Counted from the stretch's first letter, positions 1-7,090 are shown. The stretch is 13,201 bases of DNA from Alphaproteobacteria bacterium (GCA_028822575.1 JAPKDN010000032.1:1-13201); one strand, 5' to 3'. A program made the numbers and translations. The notes: generated from the letters alone by a model not told the origin.

Positions 1-480
1 CGGAACCAGGGCGAGAACCGGGTCGTCGGCATTGGCTTCGATTTCGTCCGGGAAATAGACCCGTGTGTAGGCATGCAAGGGCATCCCTCGCATGAAGATG
101 ATCAGGTTCAGATACGGTGCCTGGCCGTCGCCGATCGCGCCGGGTTTGATGGTTTCGAAGATGAAGCGGTTTTCCGGATCAGTCCCCGTGCCATGGCGGC
201 CAAACCCTAAAAAGCCCATGTTCGAGCCGCGGCTATCGGCGGGGTGGGCATGGCGGCCCTGGGAATCGGCCTGCCAGACCTCGATCATCGCGTCGGGCAC
301 CACCGCGCCGTCGGCGTCGAATACCCGGCCTTCGACCCTGATGCGGGTACCGTCGATATCCGAGCCTGCCATGGCGCCGGAGGCGATGCTTGTCATCTGC
401 TCGAAGCCGTATTGCTCCGGCGTCATGCCATAGGCGAAGAACGGGCCGACGGTCTGTGATGGGGTTTGTTTCAGTGTCAT
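1..480 (-). CDS. pcaG: Protocatechuate 3,4-dioxygenase, alpha subunit (3' end cut by window edge)
   Basis: With PcaH this subunit forms the non-haem Fe(III) enzyme that opens protocatechuate between the two hydroxyls to give 3-carboxy-cis,cis-muconate, the first step of the protocatechuate branch of the beta-ketoadipate pathway in the cytosol. The 160 visible residues begin MTLKQTPSQTVGPFFAYGMT and keep the intradiol-dioxygenase core: IRVEGRVFDADG near residue 47, MIEVWQADSQGRHAHP near 65, and PYLNLIIFMRGMPLHAYTRV near 122. The family is usually about 200 residues, so about 40 C-terminal residues lie outside the window. The alpha chain lacks the iron-binding Tyr/His set, as expected, because iron is held by the beta chain. 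The ATG at 478-480 is supported by a GGAGG Shine-Dalgarno that lies inside the end of pcaH. The gap to the pcaH stop is only 3 nt, so the two are surely co-translated. Identity is seen clearly in sequence. Confidence 0.95.
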   Translation of the reverse strand, partial: MTLKQTPSQTVGPFFAYGMTPEQYGFEQMTSIASGAMAGSDIDGTRIRVEGRVFDADGAVVPDAMIEVWQADSQGRHAHPADSRGSNMGFLGFGRHGTGTDPENRFIFETIKPGAIGDGQAPYLNLIIFMRGMPLHAYTRVYFPDEIEANADDPVLALVP

Positions 481-483
481 GGC

Positions 484-1248
484 CTAGGCCTCCATCGGCG
501 TGGCTGCGCGGCCACGCAGGACGAAGTCGAACTCATACCCTAAGGCAAACCCTTCCTCGGTGGCGTCGAGCGAGAATTTCTTCACCAGAGCCTGTCGGTT
601 GCTCTCGGGGGTGGCATTGAAGATCGGATCGAGTTCAAGCAGCGGGTCTCCAGGAAAATAGGTCTGAGTGACCAAGCGGGTAACAAATGCCGGACCGAAC
701 AGCGAGAAATGAATGTGCGCGGGGCGCCAGCCATTGGTGTGGTTTCCCCAAGGATAGGCCGCCGGCTTGACCGTCACAAACTTGTACACCCCGTTTTCGT
801 CGGTGACACAGCGGCCACCGCCAAAGAAGTTCGGATCAAGCGGCGCGTTGTGCTGATCGGCGGCATGGATATACCGACCGGCGGCATTGCATTGCCAGAT
901 CTCGATCAAGGTGTTGGGATGCGGGCGCTCGTTCTCGTCCAACACGCGGCCAGTGACGATGATCCGTTCGCCAAGCGGTTCGCCGCCCTCCTTGGCGCCA
1001 TTCTTGGTCAGATCGTTATCCAGGGGATTCAGCGTTTCGTGGCCAAAAACCGGGCCGGTAATCTCGGACAGAGATTGCGGCAAAGGGATCAGAGGTTTGC
1101 CGGGGCTGCGGGTAATCGTGGACTTGTATTCTGGTGCCAGATAGGGAGGCTGGGTGTCCCAGTCCCGGGGGTTGTAGGGGGCCTCGGCCATGATCTGTCT
1201 CCGCTCTCGGGGCGTGAGGTGTTGCCAGCGTTCCGTATAGGATACCAC
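484..1248 (-). CDS. pcaH: Protocatechuate 3,4-dioxygenase, beta subunit
   Basis: This is the iron-bearing subunit of protocatechuate 3,4-dioxygenase. All four Fe(III) ligands known from the Pseudomonas putida enzyme (Tyr108, Tyr147, His160, His162) are present with identical spacing: Tyr126, Tyr165, His178 and His180. The active-site Arg of RPAHIH (Arg175) is also kept. The N-terminal beta-subunit domain (residues about 24-65, with PPYLAPEYKSTITRSP) precedes the dioxygenase core (GERIIVTGRVLDENERPHPNTL, from residue 93). The start is uncertain. The GTG at 1248 has no evident Shine-Dalgarno. An in-frame ATG at 1189-1191 (Met20) has GGAGA about 6 nt upstream and would give 235 residues, close to the classical length. 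The extra 19 residues look protein-like, however, so both are possible. It lies downstream of the glycerate kinase gene on the same strand and just ahead of pcaG. The rest of the pca pathway is not in view on this side. Confidence 0.96.
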   Translation of the reverse strand: MVSYTERWQHLTPRERRQIMAEAPYNPRDWDTQPPYLAPEYKSTITRSPGKPLIPLPQSLSEITGPVFGHETLNPLDNDLTKNGAKEGGEPLGERIIVTGRVLDENERPHPNTLIEIWQCNAAGRYIHAADQHNAPLDPNFFGGGRCVTDENGVYKFVTVKPAAYPWGNHTNGWRPAHIHFSLFGPAFVTRLVTQTYFPGDPLLELDPIFNATPESNRQALVKKFSLDATEEGFALGYEFDFVLRGRAATPMEA

Positions 1249-1283
1249 GGCGTCGGCGCGCGTCGATACATCACTGGGCTGAT

Positions 1284-2606
1284 CTAAGTGATTAGAATCG
1301 CGCGAAAATCGTTCACATTAGTAAGGGTCGGGCCGCTGATCACCAGGTCGCCAAGCGCCTCAAAGAAGCTGTAACCGTCATTATTTTCCAGCTGTTCCCG
1401 TGCCGAAACCCCAGCCACCTCCGCCCGCGCAAGCGTCGTGGGAAGGTAAAGCGCGCCGGCATTATCCTCGGTGCCGTCGATACCGTCGGTATCACAGGCT
1501 ATGGCGGAAATACGATGGAGGCAGTCGCCGGAGCGTTCCTGCAAGGCGACTGCGAGAGCGACGAGAAATTCGGCGTTTCGACCGCCGCGGCCGGAGCCTC
1601 GCACGGTGACCGTCGTCTCGCCTCCGGTCAATAGCACGCAAGGGGTCTTGGATGGCTGACCATGGCGCGCCGTTTGGCTGGCGATCCCGGCATGCATGCG
1701 CGCGACATCGCGAGCTTCGCCCTCGATCGCGTCCCCTAGGATAACCGGCGGCACGTTGCGGGCGCGGGCCACCTTGGCGGCCGCTTCCAAGGCCATCTGC
1801 GGGGTGGCGATCAGGATCGTCTCGCAATTCGCGAAAGCCGGGTCCCCTTCCTTGGGGTTTTCGTCCGCGGCCTTGTCGAGCCGTGCGGCAATGGCGGGTA
1901 GCGGTGTTACGCCATATTTTTCCAGCACGGCGCGCGCGTCGGCATAGCTGGTGGGGTCGGCGACGGTCGGGCCGGATCCGATAACGTCGAGTTCGTCGCC
2001 GGGAACATCGGAAATCGCGAAGGCGACAAGTCGGGCGGGAGCGGCGGCAGCGGCTAGGCGTCCGCCCTTGATCGCCGAGAGATGCTTGCGCACGCAATTC
2101 ATCTCGTGGATCGTCGCGCCGGACTTTAACAAGTCACCGGTCACCGCCTGTTTGTCTTCCAAGGTGATGTTATCGACCGGCAGCGACAGCAGCGCCGATC
2201 CGCCACCCGAGATAAGGCACAGTACGAGGTCATCCTCGGTCAATCCCTCGGCGAGCGCGAGAATCCGCCCGGCCGCGGCGCGTCCAGCGGCGTCTGGCAC
2301 CGGGTGGGCGGCCTCGATCACCTCGATCCGATCACAGGGCACACCATGGCCATAGCGTGTCACCACGAGACCCTCCAGCGGGCGTTCCGGGCAATGCAAC
2401 GCCCAGAAATCCTCCACGGCGCGGGCCATGGAGCCGCCAGCCTTGCCGGCGCCGAGTACCACCGTTCGACCTTTTGGTGGACTGGCGAGGAGCTGCTCCA
2501 GATGCGGTGGCAGGCAATGCGCCGGATCGGCGGCGGCCACGGCGGCCTCGAAAAGCGCGTTCAGGAATTTAGCGGGATCTTGCACCACGGACTCCAGCGT
2601 TTTCAC
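1284..2606 (-). CDS. ttuD: Glycerate 2-kinase (MOFRL / TtuD-GckA family)
   Basis: The product probably phosphorylates D-glycerate to 2-phosphoglycerate with ATP, feeding glyoxylate, tartrate or hydroxypyruvate carbon into glycolysis. The 440 residues cover the two expected domains. The N-terminal DUF4147 domain has VVLGAGKAGGSMA (residues 49-61, with the Lys55 expected to be catalytic), LISGGGSALLSLP (131-143), the NCVRKHLSAIKGGRLA helix (170-185) and SDVPGDELDVIGSGPTVADP (199-218). The C-terminal MOFRL domain has LTGGETTVTV (326-335), GRGGRNAEF (339-347) and ACDTDGIDGTEDNAGAL (370-386), ending in TNVNDFRAILI. Before that end, the usual GTNVND appears as LTNVND. The GTG start at 2604-2606 has no strong Shine-Dalgarno; the GTG pair at residues 7-8 follows GGAG and is an alternative. 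It precedes pcaH by 35 nt, so all three minus-strand genes may share one transcript. The family is certain; the assignment to a tartrate or glyoxylate pathway is not. Confidence 0.92.
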   Translation of the reverse strand: MKTLESVVQDPAKFLNALFEAAVAAADPAHCLPPHLEQLLASPPKGRTVVLGAGKAGGSMARAVEDFWALHCPERPLEGLVVTRYGHGVPCDRIEVIEAAHPVPDAAGRAAAGRILALAEGLTEDDLVLCLISGGGSALLSLPVDNITLEDKQAVTGDLLKSGATIHEMNCVRKHLSAIKGGRLAAAAAPARLVAFAISDVPGDELDVIGSGPTVADPTSYADARAVLEKYGVTPLPAIAARLDKAADENPKEGDPAFANCETILIATPQMALEAAAKVARARNVPPVILGDAIEGEARDVARMHAGIASQTARHGQPSKTPCVLLTGGETTVTVRGSGRGGRNAEFLVALAVALQERSGDCLHRISAIACDTDGIDGTEDNAGALYLPTTLARAEVAGVSAREQLENNDGYSFFEALGDLVISGPTLTNVNDFRAILIT

Positions 2607-2768
2607 GTTCGCCGGAAGGTAGGGGCGTGGTCAGCCGGTGGCAAGATCAAGCAAGAGAGAATGGGTCGGATCCGTTGTTATCGGATTGGCGCTCCACCTA
2701 TAGTTGAAAGGGTGGTTATTCGGGCGGGACAGTGTGGCCTAGTCGACTGAGCGACTGTTTGATTTATC

Positions 2769-3297
2769 TTGAAGACAGCGGTGGAAATCCCGGTCCTGGA
2801 AACGGATCGCCTGATACTGCGCGGTTTCATGCAAGACGATCTCGATGCCTATGCGAGCATCTTTGGTGATCCGGAAGTCGCGGGGGGTCATTGCCGATGG
2901 CAAGCCTGTCGACCAGAATCTGGCTTGGCGCGGAATGGCCACGATAGTCGGCAATTGGCATCTTCGCGGTTTAGGGATGTGGGCGGTCGAGGAAAAAGCC
3001 TCGGGCGAGATGATCGGTCGCGCCGGCTTGCTGGAGCCCGGGGGTTGGCCGGGCACGGAAATTGGATGGTTGATCGCGCGGGGGCACTGGGGCAAGGGTT
3101 ACGCGAACGAGGCCGCGCGCTGCTGTCTGGACTGGTCCGTCGAGCCACTGGGGCGTAACTACTTGATCTGTCTTATCCGTCTGGGTAACACGCTGTCGAT
3201 CTGGGTGGCCGAGAAATTGGCCATGACCTTGGGTGGCGAGATCGAGCTCATGGAGAGCCCGGCGCTGGTGTATGATTGGTCACGTGACGCGACTTAA
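2769..3297 (+). pseudogene. GNAT-family N-acetyltransferase (RimJ/RimL-like), frameshifted
   Basis: Two overlapping frames together encode one GNAT (Acetyltransf_3 type) protein that would acetylate an amine with acetyl-CoA. The first frame (TTG at 2769, or GTG at 2781) gives the typical N-terminus LETDRLILRGFMQDDLDAYASIFGDPEVA. The second frame continues GVIADGKPVDQNLAW and runs through EIGWLIARGHWGKGYANEAA, which is the acetyl-CoA binding motif A. The switch falls in a run of six G at 2882-2887; removing one G restores a single frame of about 175 residues. The C-terminal signature, usually close to RPDNTPSIRVAEKLGM, reads RLGNTLSIWVAEKLAM, with several conserved positions changed. This suggests real decay and not only a sequencing slip. 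The gene ends in TAA at 3295-3297, overlapping by four bases (TTAA) the stop of convergent queA. No partner gene or promoter is recognised. Confidence 0.8.
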
Positions 3298-4346
3298 GTC
3301 AGTCGCCAGTCCCCAGTCCCCGGTCGGCTTATCAAACAAGCGTCGCCGTAGGAAAAGAAGCGATACCGCTCCTGGATGGCGTGTCGATAAGCCTCCAGCA
3401 TCCGGTCCCGTCCGGCGATCGCGGATACCAGCATGAGTAACGTTGACCTCGGTAAATGAAAATTCGTGAGCAACAGGTCGGTCACCTGGAATTCAAAGCC
3501 GGGCGTGATGAACAGATCTGTCTCGCTCGCGAAAGGTTGTAGGCCTCCATTGGTTGCCGCGGATTCCAGCACCCGCAGGCTCGTGGTGCCAACGGCGACG
3601 ATGCGTCCACCACTGGCCTTGGTCTCGGCGATCAAGTTTACTGTGTCGGCGCCGACCTCGGCCCATTCGGAATGCATGGGGTGGTCGTCGGTATCATCGA
3701 CCATGACAGGTAGGAAAGTTCCGGCGCCAACATGCAGGGTAACCGTCGCCCGATTGATGCGCCGTTCTTCAAGGAGGGCCAGTAGTTCGGGTGTGAAATG
3801 CAGGCTGGCGGTCGGCGCGGCGACGGCGCCATCCTTGTCGGCGAACACGGTCTGATAATCGTTTTTGTCGTCGTTTTCCCGGTCCTCGGCACCGCGTTTG
3901 ATGTAAGGTGGCAGTGGCATCCGGCCCAACACTTGGAGGCGTTCCAGAAGCGCATGATCGGTGAGGGCGAAATCCAGGACCACTTCGCCGCCATCGCGCG
4001 AGATGACCTTGGCGGCGAGGTCTTCGCCGAAATCAACCGTATCCCCGGGACGAAGGCGCTTGGCGGGTTTGGCGAAAGCCGCCCAGCGGCCCGGACCGAT
4101 GCGTTTGTGCAAGGTCGCCTCGATCCGCGCTTCGCCTCGGCGCCCGTCAAGCCTCGACGGAATGACGCGGGTATCATTCACCACCAGAAGGTCGCCCGGC
4201 CGAAGCAGGTCCGGTAAATCGCGGATCGATCGATCGGCGAGGCTCTGCCCCGTCATATCCAACAGGCGCGCCGCGTCGCGGGGCCGCGCCGGGTGCCTGG
4301 CGATCAGCTCTGGTGGTAATTCATAATCGAAAAGGTCGACCTGCAT
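3294..4346 (-). CDS. queA: S-adenosylmethionine:tRNA ribosyltransferase-isomerase QueA
   Basis: QueA transfers and isomerises the ribosyl group of SAM onto 7-aminomethyl-7-deazaguanine at position 34 of tRNAs with GUN anticodons, forming epoxyqueuosine. The 350-residue product has the usual family length and all diagnostic segments: LPPELIARHPARPRDAARLL (10-29), LLVVNDTRVIPSRL (53-66), GRMPLPPYIKRG (141-152), DYQTVFADKDGAVAAPTASL (163-182), HVGAGTFLPV (205-214), AVGTTSLRVLES (251-262) and TNFHLPRSTLLMLVSAIAG (294-312). The ATG at 4344-4346 follows the yhhQ stop by only 5 nt, so it is almost certainly translated from a yhhQ-queA mRNA. The 3' end converges with the broken GNAT gene, the two stops sharing the palindrome TTAA. 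The next two pathway enzymes by location, Tgt and QueG, are encoded on the opposite strand about 4-5 kb away. Confidence 0.98.
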   Translation of the reverse strand: MQVDLFDYELPPELIARHPARPRDAARLLDMTGQSLADRSIRDLPDLLRPGDLLVVNDTRVIPSRLDGRRGEARIEATLHKRIGPGRWAAFAKPAKRLRPGDTVDFGEDLAAKVISRDGGEVVLDFALTDHALLERLQVLGRMPLPPYIKRGAEDRENDDKNDYQTVFADKDGAVAAPTASLHFTPELLALLEERRINRATVTLHVGAGTFLPVMVDDTDDHPMHSEWAEVGADTVNLIAETKASGGRIVAVGTTSLRVLESAATNGGLQPFASETDLFITPGFEFQVTDLLLTNFHLPRSTLLMLVSAIAGRDRMLEAYRHAIQERYRFFSYGDACLISRPGTGDWRLT

Positions 4347-4351
4347 CGGGC

Positions 4352-4906
4352 CTAGACGGGCGTGTCGCCAGTTTCTTCTTGAAACCGGGCGGGCAGCATC
4401 GAGATGAAGATCCGGAACGGCACCAGCAACACCGCCGCCATGGCGAGCTTGGCGCCATAATCACCGATCGCCCAGGTGATCCAAGGCAGGCCGGTCGCGG
4501 CGAAGGCAATGGTGAAGAAAAGAGCTGTATCCACGGTTGACGAGATGGTGGAGGAGACCAACGGCGCCTTCCACCAGGTCTGGCGGCGCATCTGGTCGAA
4601 AATCGCGATGTCGAGCAATTGCGCCACCAGGAAGGCGGTGCCCGAGGCCACCGCGATGCGCGGATCGGCGAAAACTAGGGAGAGCACCACGCCGACCGCG
4701 AAACCAGCGTAAACCACCTTGCGGGCGGGCGCGGCGCCGAACAATCTGTTGGTCAGGTCGGTGACCAGAAAAGCGGTCGGAAAAGTAAACGCGCCCCAGG
4801 TTAGCCATTCGTTGATTGGATAACCGACCGCGATATTGGAGACCAGGACCACGAGGCCCATGGCCAAGATCCCGGCGGTCACTCCTTTGAGTTCGATGCC
4901 TTTCAT
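4352..4906 (-). CDS. yhhQ: Queuosine precursor transporter (YhhQ / VUT family, DUF165)
   Basis: This 184-residue inner-membrane protein belongs to the YhhQ/DUF165 family, which in E. coli imports the queuosine precursors preQ0 and preQ1. Five to six hydrophobic segments are visible, roughly at residues 8-28, 36-52, 64-80, 87-104, 126-148 and 152-170. They include the characteristic FTFPTAFLVTDLTNRLFG (40-57) and the segments AFLVAQLLDIAIF (91-103) and SSTVDTALFFTIAFA (122-136). The ATG at 4904-4906 (MKGIELKGVTAG) is chosen because GGGAG sits 9 nt upstream. The frame is open further upstream to 5122, but that part is basic, non-membranous and crosses the divergent control region. It is followed after 5 nt by queA, the typical linkage of transporter and late queuosine enzyme. 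The context argues for precursor salvage. The assignment is firm; the exact substrate (preQ0, preQ1 or queuine) cannot be read from sequence. Confidence 0.92.
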   Translation of the reverse strand: MKGIELKGVTAGILAMGLVVLVSNIAVGYPINEWLTWGAFTFPTAFLVTDLTNRLFGAAPARKVVYAGFAVGVVLSLVFADPRIAVASGTAFLVAQLLDIAIFDQMRRQTWWKAPLVSSTISSTVDTALFFTIAFAATGLPWITWAIGDYGAKLAMAAVLLVPFRIFISMLPARFQEETGDTPV

Positions 4907-4909
4907 GGC

Positions 4910-4922
4910 GTGGGTCTCCCAC
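4910..4922 (-). promoter_or_regulatory. Small hairpin over the yhhQ ribosome binding site
   Basis: On the minus strand GTGGG-AGA-CCCAC forms a 5-bp stem with a 3-nt loop, and it holds the GGGAG Shine-Dalgarno of yhhQ in its stem and loop. Such pairing could lower or condition translation of yhhQ-queA. This is read directly from the bases; function is only inferred. No preQ1 riboswitch consensus is recognised around it. Confidence 0.35.
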
Positions 4923-4941
4923 CGGTGTTTGGATTTGGCGC

Positions 4942-4970
4942 TTAATAGGTCGGGAAACCAGAGCTGTCCA
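4942..4970 (-). promoter_or_regulatory. Candidate sigma70-type promoter for yhhQ-queA
   Basis: Reading the minus strand, TGGACA (4965-4970; 5 of 6 matches to TTGACA) is followed after exactly 17 nt by TATTAA (4942-4947; 4 of 6 matches to TATAAT). This would start transcription near 4935 and leave a leader of about 30 nt before the yhhQ ATG, containing the Shine-Dalgarno hairpin. The call rests on sequence match and position only; alphaproteobacterial promoters are loosely conserved. Confidence 0.45.
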
Positions 4971-5058
4971 ACCAAATCGGCGGCCGTGGTCCCGGATCCG
5001 TCAAAGTCGCATTCGACCCGTCGCCTTTTTTTGGAGACCCGTGCTACAAACGGCCTAG

Positions 5059-5086
5059 GTCGCCTGGATGGAGGCGACGGCTTTTT
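5059..5086 (+). terminator. Hairpin plus T-tract in the leader of the E1 operon (possible attenuator)
   Basis: GTCGCC (5059-5064) and GGCGAC (5073-5078) form a perfect 6-bp GC-rich stem with an 8-nt loop, followed after three bases by TTTTT (5082-5086). This has the form of an intrinsic terminator. It lies directly before the Shine-Dalgarno GGGAGA (5088-5093) and the GTG start (5100) of E1-alpha, so it would act as an attenuator if transcription begins upstream. A second GTCGCC at 5020-5025 could compete for the same GGCGAC and form an alternative pairing. The stem is short, so the call is tentative. Confidence 0.45.
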
Positions 5087-5099
5087 AGGGAGACCCCGA

Positions 5100-6101
5100 G
5101 TGTCGGGAACAACTTCGCGCAATATAGATGTCGCGCGCTATCTGGAGCATCACCGGATGATGCATCGGATCCGCGCCTTCGAAGAGGCGGCGGCCAGAGC
5201 GAACGAGGATAAATTGGTGCTTGGTGCGATCCATCTGTCGATCGGTCAGGAGGCGATCGCCTCGGGTGTCTGCCGCAATCTGCGGACCAGTGATTATCTG
5301 CTGTCGACCCATCGCGGGCATGGGCACACCTTGGCTAAGGGTGCCGACGCGACGGCGATGATGAGTGAATTGCTGGGTCGCGAAGGTGGGATTTGCCAGG
5401 GCAAGGGTGGCTCGATGCATATCGCGGATTTTGGCGTGGGTATGCTGGGCGCCAATGGCGTGGTGGCGGCGAACATCAACATCGCGGCTGGCGCGGCTCA
5501 CGCGATTAAGCTCAAGGGCGATGATGGCGTTGCCTGCAGCATTTTTGGCGACGGCGCGATCAATCGCGGCCCGTTTCTGGAAGGGCTGAATTGGGCTGGC
5601 GTGTTTAAACTCCCGGCGCTGTTTGTGTGTGAAAGCAACGGTTTTGCCTCGACGACGCGGACCGCCGCGATGACCTCGGGTGATGGCGCGGCGGCGCGGG
5701 CCCGATCGCTTGGCATTCCGGCCGACGAGATCGACGGCAACGATATCGTCGCGGTGGATGAGACGGTTCGAGGGGCGGTTGACGCGATCCGGGGCGGCGG
5801 CGGACCACGGTTTATCCTCTGTAATACCTATCGTCTGCACGGCCATACCGCCTCAGACCCTGCGGCGTATCGCGACCAAGGCGAGGTCGACGAAGCCTGG
5901 AAGAACGACCCGATCGAGCGTTCTGCGGCGGTGCTGCGCGACGCCGGCGTGGACATTGAGGCGTTAGAAGCGCATCGCGACGCGGCGGCGTTCGAGATGG
6001 ATCAGGCCTATGATGTCGCGAAAGCCGCGCCGTGGCCGGATCTGGCGCTGGCGTATACCGATGTTCAGGATATAGGCGATCCACGCGTGAGGGCGTTCTG
6101 A
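5100..6101 (+). CDS. Thiamine-diphosphate-dependent 2-oxoacid dehydrogenase E1, alpha subunit (pyruvate/acetoin dehydrogenase type)
   Basis: The 333-residue product is an E1-alpha chain, which with E1-beta binds ThDP and decarboxylates a 2-oxoacid or cleaves acetoin. Visible signatures are the HRGHGHTLAKG loop (71-81), the GGSMHIAD segment (103-110), the ThDP/Mg motif GDGAINRGPFLEGLN (150-164) ending at ESNGFAST (178-185), and YRLHGHTASDP (244-254). The Mg-binding Asp151 and Asn180 are kept, but usual NEG and ENNGYA elements read NRG and ESNGFA, so it is a divergent member. The start is the GTG at 5100, preceded by GGGAGA at 6 nt; the frame is open upstream but crosses the divergent leader. 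The stop overlaps the E1-beta start by one base (TGATG). No E2 or E3 gene is nearby, and the substrate cannot be told. Annotation tools would likely say pyruvate or acetoin dehydrogenase alpha. Confidence 0.9.
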   Translation: MSGTTSRNIDVARYLEHHRMMHRIRAFEEAAARANEDKLVLGAIHLSIGQEAIASGVCRNLRTSDYLLSTHRGHGHTLAKGADATAMMSELLGREGGICQGKGGSMHIADFGVGMLGANGVVAANINIAAGAAHAIKLKGDDGVACSIFGDGAINRGPFLEGLNWAGVFKLPALFVCESNGFASTTRTAAMTSGDGAAARARSLGIPADEIDGNDIVAVDETVRGAVDAIRGGGGPRFILCNTYRLHGHTASDPAAYRDQGEVDEAWKNDPIERSAAVLRDAGVDIEALEAHRDAAAFEMDQAYDVAKAAPWPDLALAYTDVQDIGDPRVRAF

Positions 6102-7075
6102 TGGCGGTCATGACTTACGCCGAGGCTGGTAAGACGGCGCTGGCCGAGGAGATGCGGCGCGACCCGTTGGTTTGGGCGGTCGGAGAGGATCTCGGGCGGG
6201 GCGGCGTGTTCGGCCAATATGCCGGGCTAGTCGATGAGTTCGGACCGGACCGAATTTCGGACGCGCCGATTTCCGAGGCGGCGATCATGGGCGCCAGTGT
6301 TGGCGCCGCGATGGCGGGTACGAGGCCAGTGGTCGAGATGCGTTTCGCGGATTTCGCGCTTTGTGCGGTTGACGAGCTGATCAACCAGGCGGCCAAGGCC
6401 CGCTATATGCTTGGCGGACAGACCAAAGTGCCGATGGTGATCCGCGAGCCGATGGGCATGTGGCGTTCTTCCGCCGCCCAACACAGCCAGTCGCTGGAGA
6501 GCTGGTACACCCATATCCCGGGATTGGTGGTCGCGGTGCCGTCAACGCCGGCGGACAACAAAGGACTGCTTAAGGCGGCGATCCGCGCTGACGACCCAGT
6601 GGTTTATTTCGAGCACAAGAACATCTGGGGCATGGAAGGTGAAGTGCCGGATGGCGATGTGGTCCTGCCTTTCGGCAAGGCCCGGATCGAGCGCGAAGGC
6701 TCTGATATCACCATCGTCTCCTGGTCTTCCCAACTTCATACGGCGAGCAAGGCGGCCGCGGGGTTAGAGAGCCAAGGCATCTCGGCCGAGGTCATTGATC
6801 TCAGAACGCTTTGGCCTTGGGACCGGGATGCGGTCTTCGCCTCGGTCAAGAAAACCGGCCGGTTACTGATCACCCACGAGAGCGTCTCGGTCGGTGGCTT
6901 CGGCGCTGAAATCGCCGCGACGGTCTCCGAGCATTTGTTCAAGGCGCTCAAAGCGCCCGTTCGGCGCCGCGCCGCGCCGCGGATCCCGATCTCCTATGCC
7001 CCGCCGCTAGAGGATGTGGTTCGGGTGTCGGAAGCGCAAATCATCGCGACCGTTACCGAGATGATGGCGATCTAG
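6101..7075 (+). CDS. Thiamine-diphosphate-dependent 2-oxoacid dehydrogenase E1, beta subunit
   Basis: This 324-residue protein is the E1-beta partner of the preceding gene, completing the alpha2beta2 ThDP enzyme. It has the pyrimidine-binding domain starting MTYAEAGKTALAEEMRRDP, the GEDLGRGGVFGQYAGL segment (28-43) and DAPISEAAIMGASVGAA (54-70), in which Glu59 is the glutamate expected to activate the ThDP aminopyrimidine. It also has AAQHSQSLESWYTHIPGL (125-142) with the conserved His128. The C-terminal transketolase-C domain shows SDITIVSWSSQLHTA (201-215), VIDLRTLWPWD (231-241) and THESVSVGGFGAEIAA (258-273). Length is normal for the family. Its ATG shares one base with the E1-alpha stop, implying coupled translation. 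It is followed after 15 nt by the duplicated-domain gene, which has a strong GGAGG site. Confidence 0.92.
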   Translation: MAVMTYAEAGKTALAEEMRRDPLVWAVGEDLGRGGVFGQYAGLVDEFGPDRISDAPISEAAIMGASVGAAMAGTRPVVEMRFADFALCAVDELINQAAKARYMLGGQTKVPMVIREPMGMWRSSAAQHSQSLESWYTHIPGLVVAVPSTPADNKGLLKAAIRADDPVVYFEHKNIWGMEGEVPDGDVVLPFGKARIEREGSDITIVSWSSQLHTASKAAAGLESQGISAEVIDLRTLWPWDRDAVFASVKKTGRLLITHESVSVGGFGAEIAATVSEHLFKALKAPVRRRAAPRIPISYAPPLEDVVRVSEAQIIATVTEMMAI

Positions 7076-7090
7076 AAGCAGGAGGGAACG

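Larger units (their letters stand above)
4907..5099. other. Divergent intergenic control region between yhhQ and the E1-alpha operon
   Basis: These 193 bases separate two outward-facing operons and contain no gene. They hold the candidate yhhQ promoter and three copies of the octamer GGAGACCC: minus strand 4912-4919, plus strand 5033-5040 and plus strand 5089-5096. Two of these copies overlap the ribosome binding sites of yhhQ and of E1-alpha. There are also two copies of GTCGCC (5020-5025 and 5059-5064), the first directly followed by a T7 run (5026-5032). No convincing plus-strand promoter hexamers were found, although the E1 operon must start here or upstream. Confidence 0.6.

Noticed and set aside
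2607..2768. Promoter or terminator between ttuD and the GNAT gene; small dyads such as AGTCG-ACTGAG-CGACT at 2741-2756.
   Set aside because: Stems are 5 bp or shorter and no hexamer pair with correct spacing was found for either gene.
4836..5099. N-terminal extension of E1-alpha from an upstream ATG at 4836.
   Set aside because: It would overlap yhhQ and the control region, and has no resemblance to E1-alpha; GTG 5100 has a good ribosome binding site and fits the family start.
4907..5099. preQ1 riboswitch ahead of yhhQ-queA.
   Set aside because: No preQ1-I style short stem with C-rich loop and A-rich tail could be recognised on the minus strand; the leader from the candidate promoter is only about 30 nt.
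4907..5122. N-terminal extension of yhhQ by 72 residues, since the frame is open back to 5122.
   Set aside because: The extension is basic and unlike the family, crosses the candidate promoter and the divergent leader, and a proper Shine-Dalgarno precedes the ATG at 4906.
5085..5846. Long minus-strand frame of 253 codons opposite E1-alpha.
   Set aside because: It is a shadow of the strongly supported E1-alpha gene in GC-rich DNA, rich in Arg and His, with no recognisable motif. The same applies to the plus-strand frames over pcaH and ttuD.
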